Source: Burkholderiaceae bacterium (GTDB lineage Bacteria; Pseudomonadota; Gammaproteobacteria; Burkholderiales; Burkholderiaceae_C). Taken from it: 19,567 nucleotides of DNA. Positions within the stretch are counted from its first letter, which is position 1, and each line of letters starts with the position of its first letter. The stretch covers positions 1 through 19,567 of the forward strand of contig JALRFN010000425.1 in the NCBI GenBank assembly GCA_023268425.1, written 5' to 3'. Positions 12,838-19,567 of this stretch are shown here, piece by piece. Both the position numbers and the translations under genes were made by a program. A model generated the notes under the pieces. It saw only the letters and a program-made list of their open reading frames with translations, searched no databases and was not told the DNA's origin.

Positions 12838-14351
12838 TGGAAGGCCACTTCGTTGAAGCTGCGCAATTTGCGGCTGTGCAGTTGCTGCCCGGCATCGCGC
12901 AACAACTCCAGGGCACGCAGACCGATTTGCAAGTGCTGGTGCACGCGTTCACGGTAGAAGTGGTTGGCCATGCCCGGCAGTTTGATTTCGCCATGCAGCG
13001 GCTTGTCGCTGACGCACAGCAGCGTGCCGTAGGGCACGCGAAAGCGAAAACCGTTGGCCGCCACGGTGGCGCTTTCCATGTCCAAGGCGATGGCGCGCGA
13101 CTGCGAAAAGCGCTTGGCCGGCGTGCTGCGCTCGCCGGTGAAAGGCAGCAATTCCCAATTGCGGTTGTCGGTGCTGGCGACGGTGCCGGTGCGCAAGACT
13201 TGTTTGAGTTCGGTGCCGCTGAGCTGTGTGACCTCGGCCACCGCTTGGCTCAAGGCCACTTGCACCTCGGCCAAAGCGGGCACGGGCACCCACAGCGGCA
13301 GTTCTTCGTCCAATACATGGTCCTCACGCACATAGGCGTGCGCCAGCACGTAGTCGCCCAGGGCTTGCGTGTTGCGCAGGCCTGCGCAGTGGCCCAACAT
13401 CACCCAAGCGTGGGGACGCAGCACCGCGACGTGGTCGGTCAATGTCTTGGCGTTGCTGGGGCCCACGCCGATGTTGACCAAGCTGATGCCACCTCGGTCT
13501 TCACGCAGCAAGTGATAAGCGGCCATTTGCGGCAAGCGCTCCGGTGGTTGGCCTGGATGGCCGGCGACGGCGTCATGGACGACAGCCTGTTGTTCGGGCG
13601 ACAGGCCGAGGCGTGGGGTGACGACGTTGCCGGGCTCGATCAGGGCGATGTAATCGCTGTTGGGGTCTTGCATCCAAGCCTTGCCCAAAGCGACGAACTC
13701 GTCGATGTAAAACTGGTAGTTGGTCAGCAGGACGAAGTTTTGAAACGCGTGTGGCGAGGTGCCCGTGTAGTGGCGCAGGCGGTGCAGCGAGTAGTCGACG
13801 CGCGGCGCGGTGAACAGCGACAGCGGTTGCACTTCGTCGTCAAAGCCGTCCCAATCGCCATTGGCGATGCCGTCGTCCATGACCGCCAAGTTGGGCAGGT
13901 CGAACACGTCGGCCAGGTGGGCGCGGTGCGCCGCGCTCATTTGGCCTTCGATGTGGTCGTTTTCAGCCAAGGAAAAATGCACGGGAATGGGCGTGTCGCT
14001 GACGCCCACTTCGAGTTCGCCGCCATGGTTTTGCAGCAGCAGCTCGAACTGCGCCAAGTAGTAGCGCTTGAACAAGTCCGGGCGCGTCAGCGTGGTTTCA
14101 AAGGTGCCAGCGCTGGCGACAAAGCCATAGGCGAGGTGGCGCTGCGCCGACTCGGCGCGCACCACGCTGTGCGTGACCAAGCGCACGTAGGGGTAGCAGG
14201 CCCGCACGCGAGGGGTGTCGGTGGGGACTTGCGCTTGGTGCACAAAAGCCTGCAGCCCTTGGCGCAGGGTGCCGACCGCGTGGTCGTAGAGGCGGGTCAC
14301 AGCGGCCCAGGCGCTGTGCGCGTCGCGGTGGCGGGTGGAGCTGCCGCTCAT
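12834..14351 (-). CDS. amn: AMP nucleosidase
   Basis: Amn hydrolyses AMP to adenine and ribose 5-phosphate, adjusting adenylate pools. The 505-residue protein is of normal length. The N-terminal AMP-nucleosidase domain spans about 1–190 (YPYVRLVTHSVVRAESAQRHLAYGFV; VHFSLAENDHIEGQM). The C-terminal phosphorylase-like domain has the glycine-rich LVNIGVGPSNAKTLTDHVAVLRPHAWVMLGHCAGL at about 291–325. The signature ALDMESATVAANGFRFRVP follows with Asp424 and Glu426, then LLCVSDKPLHGEIKLPG with Asp449. The start ATG overlaps the gor TGA (ATGA) and its own TGA overlaps the permease ATG, so all three genes should be cotranscribed and coupled. A 592-codon frame on the opposite strand is a codon-bias shadow. 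Confidence 0.95.
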   Translation of the reverse strand: MSGSSTRHRDAHSAWAAVTRLYDHAVGTLRQGLQAFVHQAQVPTDTPRVRACYPYVRLVTHSVVRAESAQRHLAYGFVASAGTFETTLTRPDLFKRYYLAQFELLLQNHGGELEVGVSDTPIPVHFSLAENDHIEGQMSAAHRAHLADVFDLPNLAVMDDGIANGDWDGFDDEVQPLSLFTAPRVDYSLHRLRHYTGTSPHAFQNFVLLTNYQFYIDEFVALGKAWMQDPNSDYIALIEPGNVVTPRLGLSPEQQAVVHDAVAGHPGQPPERLPQMAAYHLLREDRGGISLVNIGVGPSNAKTLTDHVAVLRPHAWVMLGHCAGLRNTQALGDYVLAHAYVREDHVLDEELPLWVPVPALAEVQVALSQAVAEVTQLSGTELKQVLRTGTVASTDNRNWELLPFTGERSTPAKRFSQSRAIALDMESATVAANGFRFRVPYGTLLCVSDKPLHGEIKLPGMANHFYRERVHQHLQIGLRALELLRDAGQQLHSRKLRSFNEVAFQ

Positions 14352-15751
14352 GTCGACACCGGCGTGCGCATGGTCACAAACTCTTCGGCGGCGGTGGGGT
14401 GGATGCCGATCGTCGCATCAAAGTGCGCCTTGGTCGCACCCGCTTGCATGGCCACGGCAAAGCCTTGCACGATTTCTCCGGCGTCTGGCCCGACCATGTG
14501 CAAGCCGACCACGCGGTCACTGGCGGTGTCGACAATCAACTTCATCAGCGTGCGTTCGCTGCTGCCGGACAAGGTGTGCTTGAGGGCCTTGAACTCGCTG
14601 CGGTAGAGCGTGATGTGCCCAAAGCGCTCGCGCGCTTGTTGCTCGCTCAAACCGACCGTGCCCACATTGGGGTGGGTGAACACGGCGGTGGGGATGTTGT
14701 CGTAGGCCATTTGCCGCTGGGCTTTGTTGGCTTCTGGGCCAAACAACTGATCGACCACAACCATGGCCTCGGCCAGCGCGACCGGCGTGAGTTGCACCCG
14801 GTTGATGACGTCGCCCACGGCGTAGATCGAGGGCACATTGGTTTGAAAATCGCTGTTGACCACGACGGCGCCTTGCGCGCCCTGGGCGATGCCCACGCTT
14901 TCCAAGCCCAGGCCCGACACATTGGGCACGCGGCCGGTGGCGTACAAGACCGTGTCCACGACGATGCGTTCTTGGTGTGCCAACTCCACATGCAAGCCAT
15001 CGGCCTCGCGGTGCACGGCCACCACGTCCGCATTCAGGCGCAAATCCACCCCCGCCTTGCTAACCTCTTGGGCCAAGAAGTGGCGCACCTCGTCGTCAAA
15101 GCCGCGCAGGATTTGTTCGCCTCGGTAGAGCTGCGTGACCTGGGCGCCCAGGCCGTTGAAGATGGACGCAAACTCGCTGGCGATGTAGCTGCCACCGACC
15201 ACCAGTAGTCGCCTGGGGAACTCAGGCAGGTCAAACATCTCGTTGGAGGTGACCACATGTTCACGGCCCTGGAAGTGCGGCACAAACGGCGTGCCGCCCA
15301 CGGCGATCAAGATGTGCTTGGCGGTGTACGCGCTGTGGCTGCTGCTGCCGTCGGACTGCAAGCGAGCGAGCTGAATCTCGTGCGCACCTGTCAGCGACGC
15401 AAAGCCGTTGAGTAAGGTGACGCCAGCGCCTTTGAGCATGTGCTCGTAAATGCCATTGAGTCGGCTGATCTCGGCGGCGCGGCGGGTTTTCAGCGTGTCC
15501 CAGTTCAGGCTTGGCGCTGGGCCTTCCCAGCCGTAACCGTGCGACTCTTCAAAGCCTTCCGCGTAGTGCGCCGCGTAGCTGTACAGCTTCTTGGGGATGC
15601 AGCCGACGTTGACGCAGGTGCCGCCCAAACCGTCGGTGCCCAACATCTCGGCCATGGCCACGCGTGCGCCCCGTGTGGCCGCCATGCGTGCGGCGCGCAC
15701 GCCACCGCTGCCGCCACCAATCACGAATAAATCAAAGTCGTATGTGTTCAT
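14348..15751 (-). CDS. gor: Glutathione-disulfide reductase
   Basis: This cytosolic flavoenzyme uses NADPH to reduce oxidised glutathione. The 467-residue protein begins with the FAD-binding FVIGGGSGGVRAARMAA (9–25) and has the redox-active GGTCVNVGCIPKK (Cys46, Cys51). The second dinucleotide fold is VVGGSYIASEFASIFNGLGAQV, followed by basic residues (LYRGEQILRGFD) that favour NADPH over NADH. YAVGDV is the second FAD motif. The C-terminal dimer-interface motif HPTAAEEFVTM contains the catalytic His451 and Glu456. The LYRGEQILRGFDDEVRHF stretch is closer, from memory, to the alphaproteobacterial/plant GR type than to E. coli Gor. It heads the gor–amn–permease operon; the start has only a weak Shine–Dalgarno. 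Confidence 0.95.
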   Translation of the reverse strand: MNTYDFDLFVIGGGSGGVRAARMAATRGARVAMAEMLGTDGLGGTCVNVGCIPKKLYSYAAHYAEGFEESHGYGWEGPAPSLNWDTLKTRRAAEISRLNGIYEHMLKGAGVTLLNGFASLTGAHEIQLARLQSDGSSSHSAYTAKHILIAVGGTPFVPHFQGREHVVTSNEMFDLPEFPRRLLVVGGSYIASEFASIFNGLGAQVTQLYRGEQILRGFDDEVRHFLAQEVSKAGVDLRLNADVVAVHREADGLHVELAHQERIVVDTVLYATGRVPNVSGLGLESVGIAQGAQGAVVVNSDFQTNVPSIYAVGDVINRVQLTPVALAEAMVVVDQLFGPEANKAQRQMAYDNIPTAVFTHPNVGTVGLSEQQARERFGHITLYRSEFKALKHTLSGSSERTLMKLIVDTASDRVVGLHMVGPDAGEIVQGFAVAMQAGATKAHFDATIGIHPTAAEEFVTMRTPVST

Positions 15752-15800
15752 GGGCGAATGGTAACGGGGGAGGGTGGCCCTGACGTGACCGGGGCCGCTC

Positions 15801-15806
15801 TATGAT
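15801..15806 (+). promoter_or_regulatory. Possible -10 box for the ABM-domain gene
   Basis: TATGAT is a good -10 match 54 bases before the ATG. The upstream CTGACG is only 15 bases away, so the -35 is poor. Predicted from pattern alone, in the divergent gap with gor. Confidence 0.25.
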
Positions 15807-15859
15807 GGGGCCTTTGATTGGCGCTCGCGGGTGGGCGCTACACGCCAAAGGACACCGCC

Positions 15860-16162
15860 ATGATCTTGGAACACGCAGACATTCGCATCGACCCGGCCCG
15901 CGCCGAAGCTTTTGAAGCCGACATCGTGCGTGGCGTGACCACGGTGATCAGCCACGCGCAGGGCTTTCAAGGCTACAAAGTCAACCGCAGCATCGAGAGC
16001 CCCGGACGCTACCTCTTGATGATTTACTGGGACACACTGGAAGACCACACCGTCGGTTTTCGTGGCTCAGACGCCTTCGCCGAGTGGCGCGCCATCGTCG
16101 GCCCGTATTTCGCGCAGCCTCCAGTGGTCGAGCATTTGGAACTGGTCAGCAAATCAAGTTGA
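15860..16162 (+). CDS. Antibiotic biosynthesis monooxygenase (ABM)-domain protein
   Basis: A 100-residue protein consisting of one ABM ferredoxin-like fold, begun as MILEHADIRIDPARAEAFEADI. The mid-part GFQGYKVNRSIESPGRYLLMIYWDTLEDHTVGFRGSDAFAEWRAIVGPYF carries the usual YWDTLEDH..GFR.S..F..W pattern of the family. Members range from small heme- or quinone-modifying oxygenases to proteins of unknown function; this one has no cofactor motif that would decide. The ATG at 15860 follows AAAGGA by about seven bases; the frame is open upstream to 15818 but without a ribosome site. It is divergent from gor, monocistronic, and closed by a UUCG terminator. Confidence 0.85.
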   Translation: MILEHADIRIDPARAEAFEADIVRGVTTVISHAQGFQGYKVNRSIESPGRYLLMIYWDTLEDHTVGFRGSDAFAEWRAIVGPYFAQPPVVEHLELVSKSS

Positions 16163-16183
16163 GTGCGCCGATGTTTTGACCCC

Positions 16184-16208
16184 AAAAGGCGCTTCGGCGC
16201 CTTTTTTT
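16184..16208 (+). terminator. Rho-independent terminator with UUCG loop
   Basis: The stem AAAAGGCGC/GCGCCTTTT (9 bp) encloses the stable tetraloop TTCG and runs into seven T residues. It ends the ABM-domain gene 21 bases past its stop and insulates the marR promoter. The A-tract also makes it usable on the minus strand. Confidence 0.93.
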
Positions 16209-16235
16209 CGGGTCATGGAGTTGGTTGTTATATAC

Positions 16236-16247
16236 TTGATTAATCAA
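16236..16247. promoter_or_regulatory. 12-base perfect palindrome, candidate MarR operator
   Basis: TTGATTAATCAA is a perfect palindrome 18 bases before the marR ATG. It lies in an AT-rich patch next to a possible -10 (TTATAT, 16228–16233). MarR proteins typically bind such short AT-rich palindromes and repress their own gene, so it is the natural operator candidate. Confidence 0.55.
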
Positions 16248-16265
16248 CTATTAAGGAAGTAAGTC

Positions 16266-16700
16266 ATGACGCAAAACACATCGGTCGATTTGGTGCTTCA
16301 AATCATCCACCTGCACGACAAAGTGCAAAAAAAATTGGCCCGCTCGCTGTCGGCACACGGCATTGGCGTGTCGGAGTTTCTCGTGCTCAAGCAACTGTAC
16401 GCCGCGGCCAACCAGCGCTTGAGCCGCGGCGAGTTGGCCGAGCAAGTTGGCTTGAGCCCCTCGGGCGTGACGCGGCTGCTCAACCCCATGGAGAAGATCG
16501 GCTTGGTCGACAAAGAAGCCAACCCGCGCGACGCCCGTGTGAGCTGGGTGACGCTGTCCAGCGCTGGGGCTCAGATTTACGAGGATGCACAAACCTCGTT
16601 CACGCAAGCGGCGGTTGCGATGTTGGAACCACTGAAAAGCACGCGTTTGAATGCCTTGGTTGAGGGCTTGAAGGACGCGACACGCGTTGTGGTTTCTTGA
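16266..16700 (+). CDS. MarR-family transcriptional regulator
   Basis: A 144-residue winged-helix regulator. The recognition region LSRGELAEQVGLSPSGVTRLLNPMEKIGLVDKE at about 52–84 is followed by the wing, with the classical basic/acidic NPRDARVSWVTLSSAG (DxR motif Asp89, Arg91). Flanking helices at 5–48 and 98–142 should form the dimer interface. Members sense phenolic or other small ligands or oxidants; there is no cysteine, so thiol-based sensing is unlikely. The ATG at 16266 has AAGGAAG about eight bases upstream. The palindrome just before it suggests autoregulation. No obvious target operon adjoins it on the same strand; the ligand is unknown. Confidence 0.92.
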   Translation: MTQNTSVDLVLQIIHLHDKVQKKLARSLSAHGIGVSEFLVLKQLYAAANQRLSRGELAEQVGLSPSGVTRLLNPMEKIGLVDKEANPRDARVSWVTLSSAGAQIYEDAQTSFTQAAVAMLEPLKSTRLNALVEGLKDATRVVVS

Positions 16701-16874
16701 GCCCAAACAGCAGTTGATCGCTGGCTTTTTGTTGCTAACGCAGGTCAACCCACATCTTCTCGAAATGGGGGGTATCGAACTGCCTTTTTGGGGTGAAACG
16801 TGCGGATTGCTTCGGGTATGGGCGAGGCGTTTTTGCTGAGTATGCAGTGCCGTTGAATGGATAATCCAACGCGC

Positions 16875-17153
16875 TTATTTGCTGGGCGTTATGGGTAGAA
16901 CTGCGGCTTGAGAGATCAGCGGAAACTGCGCGGGATCTCGAATGGACGAGATCGACAAGTCGATGTCCAAGAGCGGCCAATAGAGGTGGTCAGTACTTGG
17001 CCACTCGATGGCGGTCAGCTGCTCAATGGTGGCTTGTTTGAACCACGGAAATTCACCAAATGGCAGCAAGAGTTCCTCGTCGCCCAACAGCAGCCAGAAC
17101 CCATGTGGTGAAACGTGGGTGACTTCAGGAACCAAAGTGGATGTGCCAGGCAT
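16875..17153 (-). CDS. DUF2442 domain protein
   Basis: A 92-residue DUF2442 protein. After MPGTSTLVPEVTHVSPHGFWLLLGDEELLLPFGEFPWFKQATIEQL the characteristic end is HLYWPLLDIDLSISSI, matching the family's 'W..LD.DLS...L' ending. The ATG at 17153 lies inside the preceding DUF4160 frame and has a very good Shine–Dalgarno (GGAGGA, eight bases upstream), which fixes the start; the longer frame to 17288 is a shadow. DUF4160 and DUF2442 genes often occur side by side in bacteria (from memory) and have been treated as candidate toxin–antitoxin partners; the role is not established. The last 15 or so residues (PLISQAAVLPITPSK) extend beyond the conserved core. Confidence 0.85.
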   Translation of the reverse strand: MPGTSTLVPEVTHVSPHGFWLLLGDEELLLPFGEFPWFKQATIEQLTAIEWPSTDHLYWPLLDIDLSISSIRDPAQFPLISQAAVLPITPSK

Positions 17154-17364
17154 GGATGAGTTCCTCCAGATGCCGCGCGACGGCGTGCTCAGCGTCGGCA
17201 AGTTCTTGTTTGGACAGGCCAATATGATTGGCCAAAACCACATGCGGTTCAAGCCAGTACTTGGCTTCTCCATGTGGGTGTGCCACATGGATGTGCATTC
17301 GTGGCTCTTCTCGAGAAAAAAAGAACAATCGAAATGGGCCGTCGCGAACGACTGTGGGTGCCAT
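17125..17364 (-). CDS. DUF4160 domain protein
   Basis: A 79-residue DUF4160 protein covering the whole family length. It has PTVVRDGPFRLFFFSREEP at 3–21, the conserved HIHVAHPHGEAKYWLEP at 24–40 and the closing ELIHAWHIHFGS. The histidine-rich HIHV and WHIHFG segments are family hallmarks. Its function is unknown; because it is found with DUF2442 it is often guessed to be a toxin or regulator partner. It overlaps the DUF2442 gene by 29 bases, so the two are translated from one mRNA. No ribosome site is clear before the ATG at 17364. The aldehyde dehydrogenase stop is 74 bases upstream on the same strand with no terminator visible between, so read-through is possible. Confidence 0.85.
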   Translation of the reverse strand: MAPTVVRDGPFRLFFFSREEPRMHIHVAHPHGEAKYWLEPHVVLANHIGLSKQELADAEHAVARHLEELIHAWHIHFGS

Positions 17365-17438
17365 GTATCTTGCGGTTGCTCAGTTTACGCTTGGCCTGAC
17401 CACCCGGGCGCGCGGATGGTCAAGTCGAGCAAATGCGC

Positions 17439-18896
17439 TTACTCCGTTGCCGCATCCACGCTGAAGTTGTAGTCGGAAATCGCCTTGGATTCCAAAAACT
17501 CTTCAATGCCCCAGATGCCGCCTTCGCGCGCACGGCCCGATTGTTTGACGCCCCCAAAGAAAGCGCCGGCGCCACGCGGTTTGCCGTTCATCTCGACCAT
17601 GCCTGACTTCAAAGCGCGTGCCAAACGGTTGGCTTTGACGGGGTCGGTGGTTTGCACGTAGTTGGTCAAGCCATAGGCCGTGTCGTTGGCGATGCGAATG
17701 GCCTCTTCTTCGGTGTCAAACGGGATCACGGCCAAGACTGGGCCAAAGATCTCTTCCTGCTCAATGGTCATGCCCGGCTTGACGTCCGCGAAGATGGTGG
17801 GTTTGACGAAGTAGCCTTTGTCCAAGCCCTCGGGCAAGCCAGGGCCACCGCAGACCAGGCGCGCACCTTCGTCGATGCCTTTTTGGATGTAGCCCTGGAT
17901 TTGCGTCCACTGGCGTTTGTTGACCACGGGGCCAATGTGGCGCCCCGGCTGGTCAGCGGGCCCAACTTCGATGGTGGCGGCCACGGCGGCGAGTTTCTCC
18001 ACCGTCTCGTCATACACCGAACGTTCGACCAACAAACGCGAGGGCGCATTGCACGATTGCCCGGTGTTGTCCATCATGTGGCGCACGGCGCGGGTGGCGG
18101 CTTTGTCGTCGGCATCGGCGAACAAAATGTTGGCGCCTTTGCCACCCAGTTCCAAGGCCACGCGCTTGAGCGTGGGGGCGGCGGCGGCTGAAATGGCGCG
18201 CCCGGCACGGGTAGAGCCAGTGAACGAAATCATTTCTACGTCAGGGTGGCTGGACAGTTGAGCGCCCACGCCTGCGCCATCGCCGTTGACGAGGTTAATC
18301 ACGCCCGGCGGGATGCCCGCGTCGTGGCAGAACTCGACGAACAGCATGGCGTTCAGCGGCGATTCTTCAGACGGCTTGAGCACGCAAGTGCAACCCGCCA
18401 ACATCGCCGGCACCGCTTTGAGCACGATTTGGTTGACCGGCCAGTTCCAAGGTGTGATCAAACCCACCACACCAATGGGCTCCAGAGCGATGGCGGTGTC
18501 GGCTGCGCGCTCACTCAAGGGGCGAATCCACTCCATTTGATCGAAGGCGCGCAAAAAGTTTTTGGTGTGCCAAGGCAAGACGGTGACTTGTGCCTTGAGC
18601 GCGAAATCGATAGGGGCGCCCATTTCCATGGACACCGCTTCTGCAAATTCTTGTTGGCGCGCTTCGAATTGCTCCAGCATCTTGCGCACCAAGGCGGCGC
18701 GCTCAGCAGGCGGTGTCGCCGCCCAAGAAGGAAACGCCGCCTTGGCCGCCGCCACAGCGGCATCGGTGTCGGCTTGCGAGCCCAGGCTGATGACCGCGCA
18801 GGCTTCTTCGTTGGAGGGGTTGATGACCTCGTGGTCGTGGGCCACGGCAGGGTTGACCCATTGGCCGTTGATGTAGAACTGGCGTTTGTCGAGCAT
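17439..18896 (-). CDS. Aldehyde dehydrogenase family protein (NAD(P)-dependent)
   Basis: A 485-residue cytosolic aldehyde dehydrogenase that should oxidise an aldehyde to the acid. Catalytic landmarks are present: PWNWP at 149–153 with Asn151, KPSEESP with Lys174, FTGSTRAGRAI at 225–235, the general base Glu249 in ALELGGKGANI, and the nucleophile Cys282 in GQSCNAPSR. The EEIFGPVLAVIPF segment follows later. The substrate is not evident. The start at 18896 (MLDKRQFYINGQWVNP) follows AGAGGAACACC. The frame is open back to 19154, but that part overlaps the upstream dehydrogenase in another frame and is rejected. A terminator separates it from the upstream dehydrogenase gene, so it probably has its own promoter within 18897–18968. 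Confidence 0.93.
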   Translation of the reverse strand: MLDKRQFYINGQWVNPAVAHDHEVINPSNEEACAVISLGSQADTDAAVAAAKAAFPSWAATPPAERAALVRKMLEQFEARQQEFAEAVSMEMGAPIDFALKAQVTVLPWHTKNFLRAFDQMEWIRPLSERAADTAIALEPIGVVGLITPWNWPVNQIVLKAVPAMLAGCTCVLKPSEESPLNAMLFVEFCHDAGIPPGVINLVNGDGAGVGAQLSSHPDVEMISFTGSTRAGRAISAAAAPTLKRVALELGGKGANILFADADDKAATRAVRHMMDNTGQSCNAPSRLLVERSVYDETVEKLAAVAATIEVGPADQPGRHIGPVVNKRQWTQIQGYIQKGIDEGARLVCGGPGLPEGLDKGYFVKPTIFADVKPGMTIEQEEIFGPVLAVIPFDTEEEAIRIANDTAYGLTNYVQTTDPVKANRLARALKSGMVEMNGKPRGAGAFFGGVKQSGRAREGGIWGIEEFLESKAISDYNFSVDAATE

Positions 18897-18968
18897 GGTG
18901 TTCCTCTCTTGAAAACGAAAATTGTCGGCTGAGGTCGCAAGCGACGCAATCACTTGGGTGCAAATTGC

Positions 18969-18990
18969 AAAAAAGGCGCCGAAGCGCCCT
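18969..18990 (-). terminator. Rho-independent terminator after the 3-hydroxyacyl-CoA dehydrogenase
   Basis: On the minus strand, GGCGC-TTCG-GCGCC is followed by six T residues, 18 bases past the stop codon. A weak A-G/T extension lengthens the stem. The core is the same as in the terminator at 16184–16208. Confidence 0.88.
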
Positions 18991-19008
18991 CGGGTGATGG
19001 TTGGCGGA

Positions 19009-19567
19009 TCAGTAGTGGTAGACCCCGCGCCCGGTCTTGCGGCCCAGGTAGCCTGCGGCGACCATTTCTTTGAGCAGCGGGCAGGGGCGGTATTTGCTGT
19101 CGTTGAACTCAGCAAAGTAGACGTCCATGACGGCCAGGCACACGTCCAGGCCAATCATGTCGGCCAGTGCCAAGGGGCCAATCGGGTGGTTGCAGCCCAG
19201 CTTCATGCCGGCGTCGATGTCGTCGGGCGAGGCCAAGCCCTCGGCCAAGACAAAGAAGGCTTCGTTGATCATGGGCACCAAGATGCGGTTGACCACAAAG
19301 CCAGGGGCGTTTTTGACGGTGATCGGGGTCTTGCCCAGCGCTTCAGCCATGGCTTTGACGCGGTCGTGGGTCTCGTCGCTGGTTTGCAGGCCACGGATGA
19401 TTTCAACCAGTGCCATCATGGGCACGGGGTTGAAAAAGTGCATGCCGATGAAGCGGTCGGCGCGTCCTGTGGCAGCGGCCAGCTTGGTGATGGAGATCGA
19501 GCTGGTGTTGGTCGCGATGATGACGTCTTCGCCCAGCATCTCGTCCAGTTGCTTCAAGATTTTGAAT
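19009..19567 (-). CDS. 3-hydroxyacyl-CoA (3-hydroxybutyryl-CoA) dehydrogenase, 5' part missing
   Basis: The visible 186 or so codons are the later part of a short 3-hydroxyacyl-CoA dehydrogenase, which oxidises (S)-3-hydroxyacyl-CoA to 3-ketoacyl-CoA with NAD+ in fatty-acid or butanoate metabolism. The first part of the Rossmann domain lies beyond the right edge. Seen here are IIATNTSSISITKLA, the catalytic His and Glu in GMHFFNPVPMMALVEII (twelve residues apart, as in the family), and KNAPGFVVNRIL. The C-terminal domain follows with HPIGPLALADMIGLDVCLAVMD and the terminal GYLGRKTGRGVYHY. The frame stays open to the edge, so any start inside the window (such as TTG at 19557) is not real. A terminator follows the stop. 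Confidence 0.93.
   Translation of the reverse strand, partial: FKILKQLDEMLGEDVIIATNTSSISITKLAAATGRADRFIGMHFFNPVPMMALVEIIRGLQTSDETHDRVKAMAEALGKTPITVKNAPGFVVNRILVPMINEAFFVLAEGLASPDDIDAGMKLGCNHPIGPLALADMIGLDVCLAVMDVYFAEFNDSKYRPCPLLKEMVAAGYLGRKTGRGVYHY

Noticed and set aside
12828..14606. 592-codon open frame on the plus strand across amn and the start of the gor region
   Set aside because: It is antisense to amn, which has full-length homology and catalytic motifs. The translation is Val/Gln/Ala/His-rich without any family signature, as expected from GC-biased codon shadowing.
16720..16880. Possible integron attC site (TAAC near 16735, GTTA near 16888)
   Set aside because: The bases around these do not match the RYYYAAC or GTRRRRY core sites and there is no convincing imperfect palindrome joining them, nor an integrase.
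18897..19154. N-terminal extension of the aldehyde dehydrogenase back to 19154
   Set aside because: The extra 86 residues overlap the 3-hydroxyacyl-CoA dehydrogenase in another frame and cross its terminator. The ATG at 18896 has a good ribosome site and the usual family start.

Overview
The window looks like a chromosomal segment of a betaproteobacterium, order Burkholderiales and most likely family Comamonadaceae. This rests on memory of protein families and gene order (HAD–Rieske–SppA, a gor–amn pair, ahpC/ahpF, an RpoH of beta-proteobacterial type) and on the GC-rich, GCC/GGC/TTG-heavy coding style. No database search was possible. Coding density is high and nearly every gene is a housekeeping or stress gene. 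I see no IS element, CRISPR array, rRNA or tRNA gene.

Layout, left to right. 1–3233, minus strand: a tightly packed run reading antiporter → thiL → pgpA → pncC/cinA-type amidohydrolase (cut by the left edge). Its junctions are TGA-C-ATG, adjacent or near, and ATGA. 3308–6232, plus strand: a promoter, then rpe, a HAD-IA phosphatase, a small Rieske ferredoxin-like protein and an SppA-type signal peptide peptidase. 6241–7327, minus strand: rpoH (sigma-32), with a strong terminator at its end and a perfect CIRCE operator overlapping its likely promoter, which implies HrcA control of the heat-shock sigma factor. 7328–8145: about 800 bases with no credible gene but many inverted repeats, ending in an AT-rich promoter region for ahpC. 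8146–10505, plus: ahpC and ahpF (peroxide detoxification), separated by a hairpin-rich gap and closed by a strong terminator. 10604–10873, minus: a small unknown protein. 11099–11938, plus: psd.

11935–15751, minus: gor → amn → EamA-family permease, joined by two ATGA overlaps and converging on psd with shared TTAA stop bases. 15860–16208, plus: a small ABM-domain protein with a UUCG terminator. 16266–16700, plus: a MarR-family regulator preceded by a 12-base perfect palindrome. 16875–17364, minus: an overlapping DUF4160/DUF2442 pair, a toxin–antitoxin-like module of unproven function. 17439–18896, minus: an aldehyde dehydrogenase. 18969–19567, minus: a terminator and the C-terminal part of a 3-hydroxyacyl-CoA dehydrogenase cut by the right edge.

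Themes: phospholipid synthesis (pgpA, psd), thiol and peroxide defence (ahpC, ahpF, gor), heat shock (rpoH with CIRCE) and envelope maintenance (sppA). The items most worth following up are the CIRCE–rpoH link, the structured gene-free stretch 7350–8020, the DUF4160/DUF2442 pair and the 89-residue orphan. I did not find a convincing large undescribed system.
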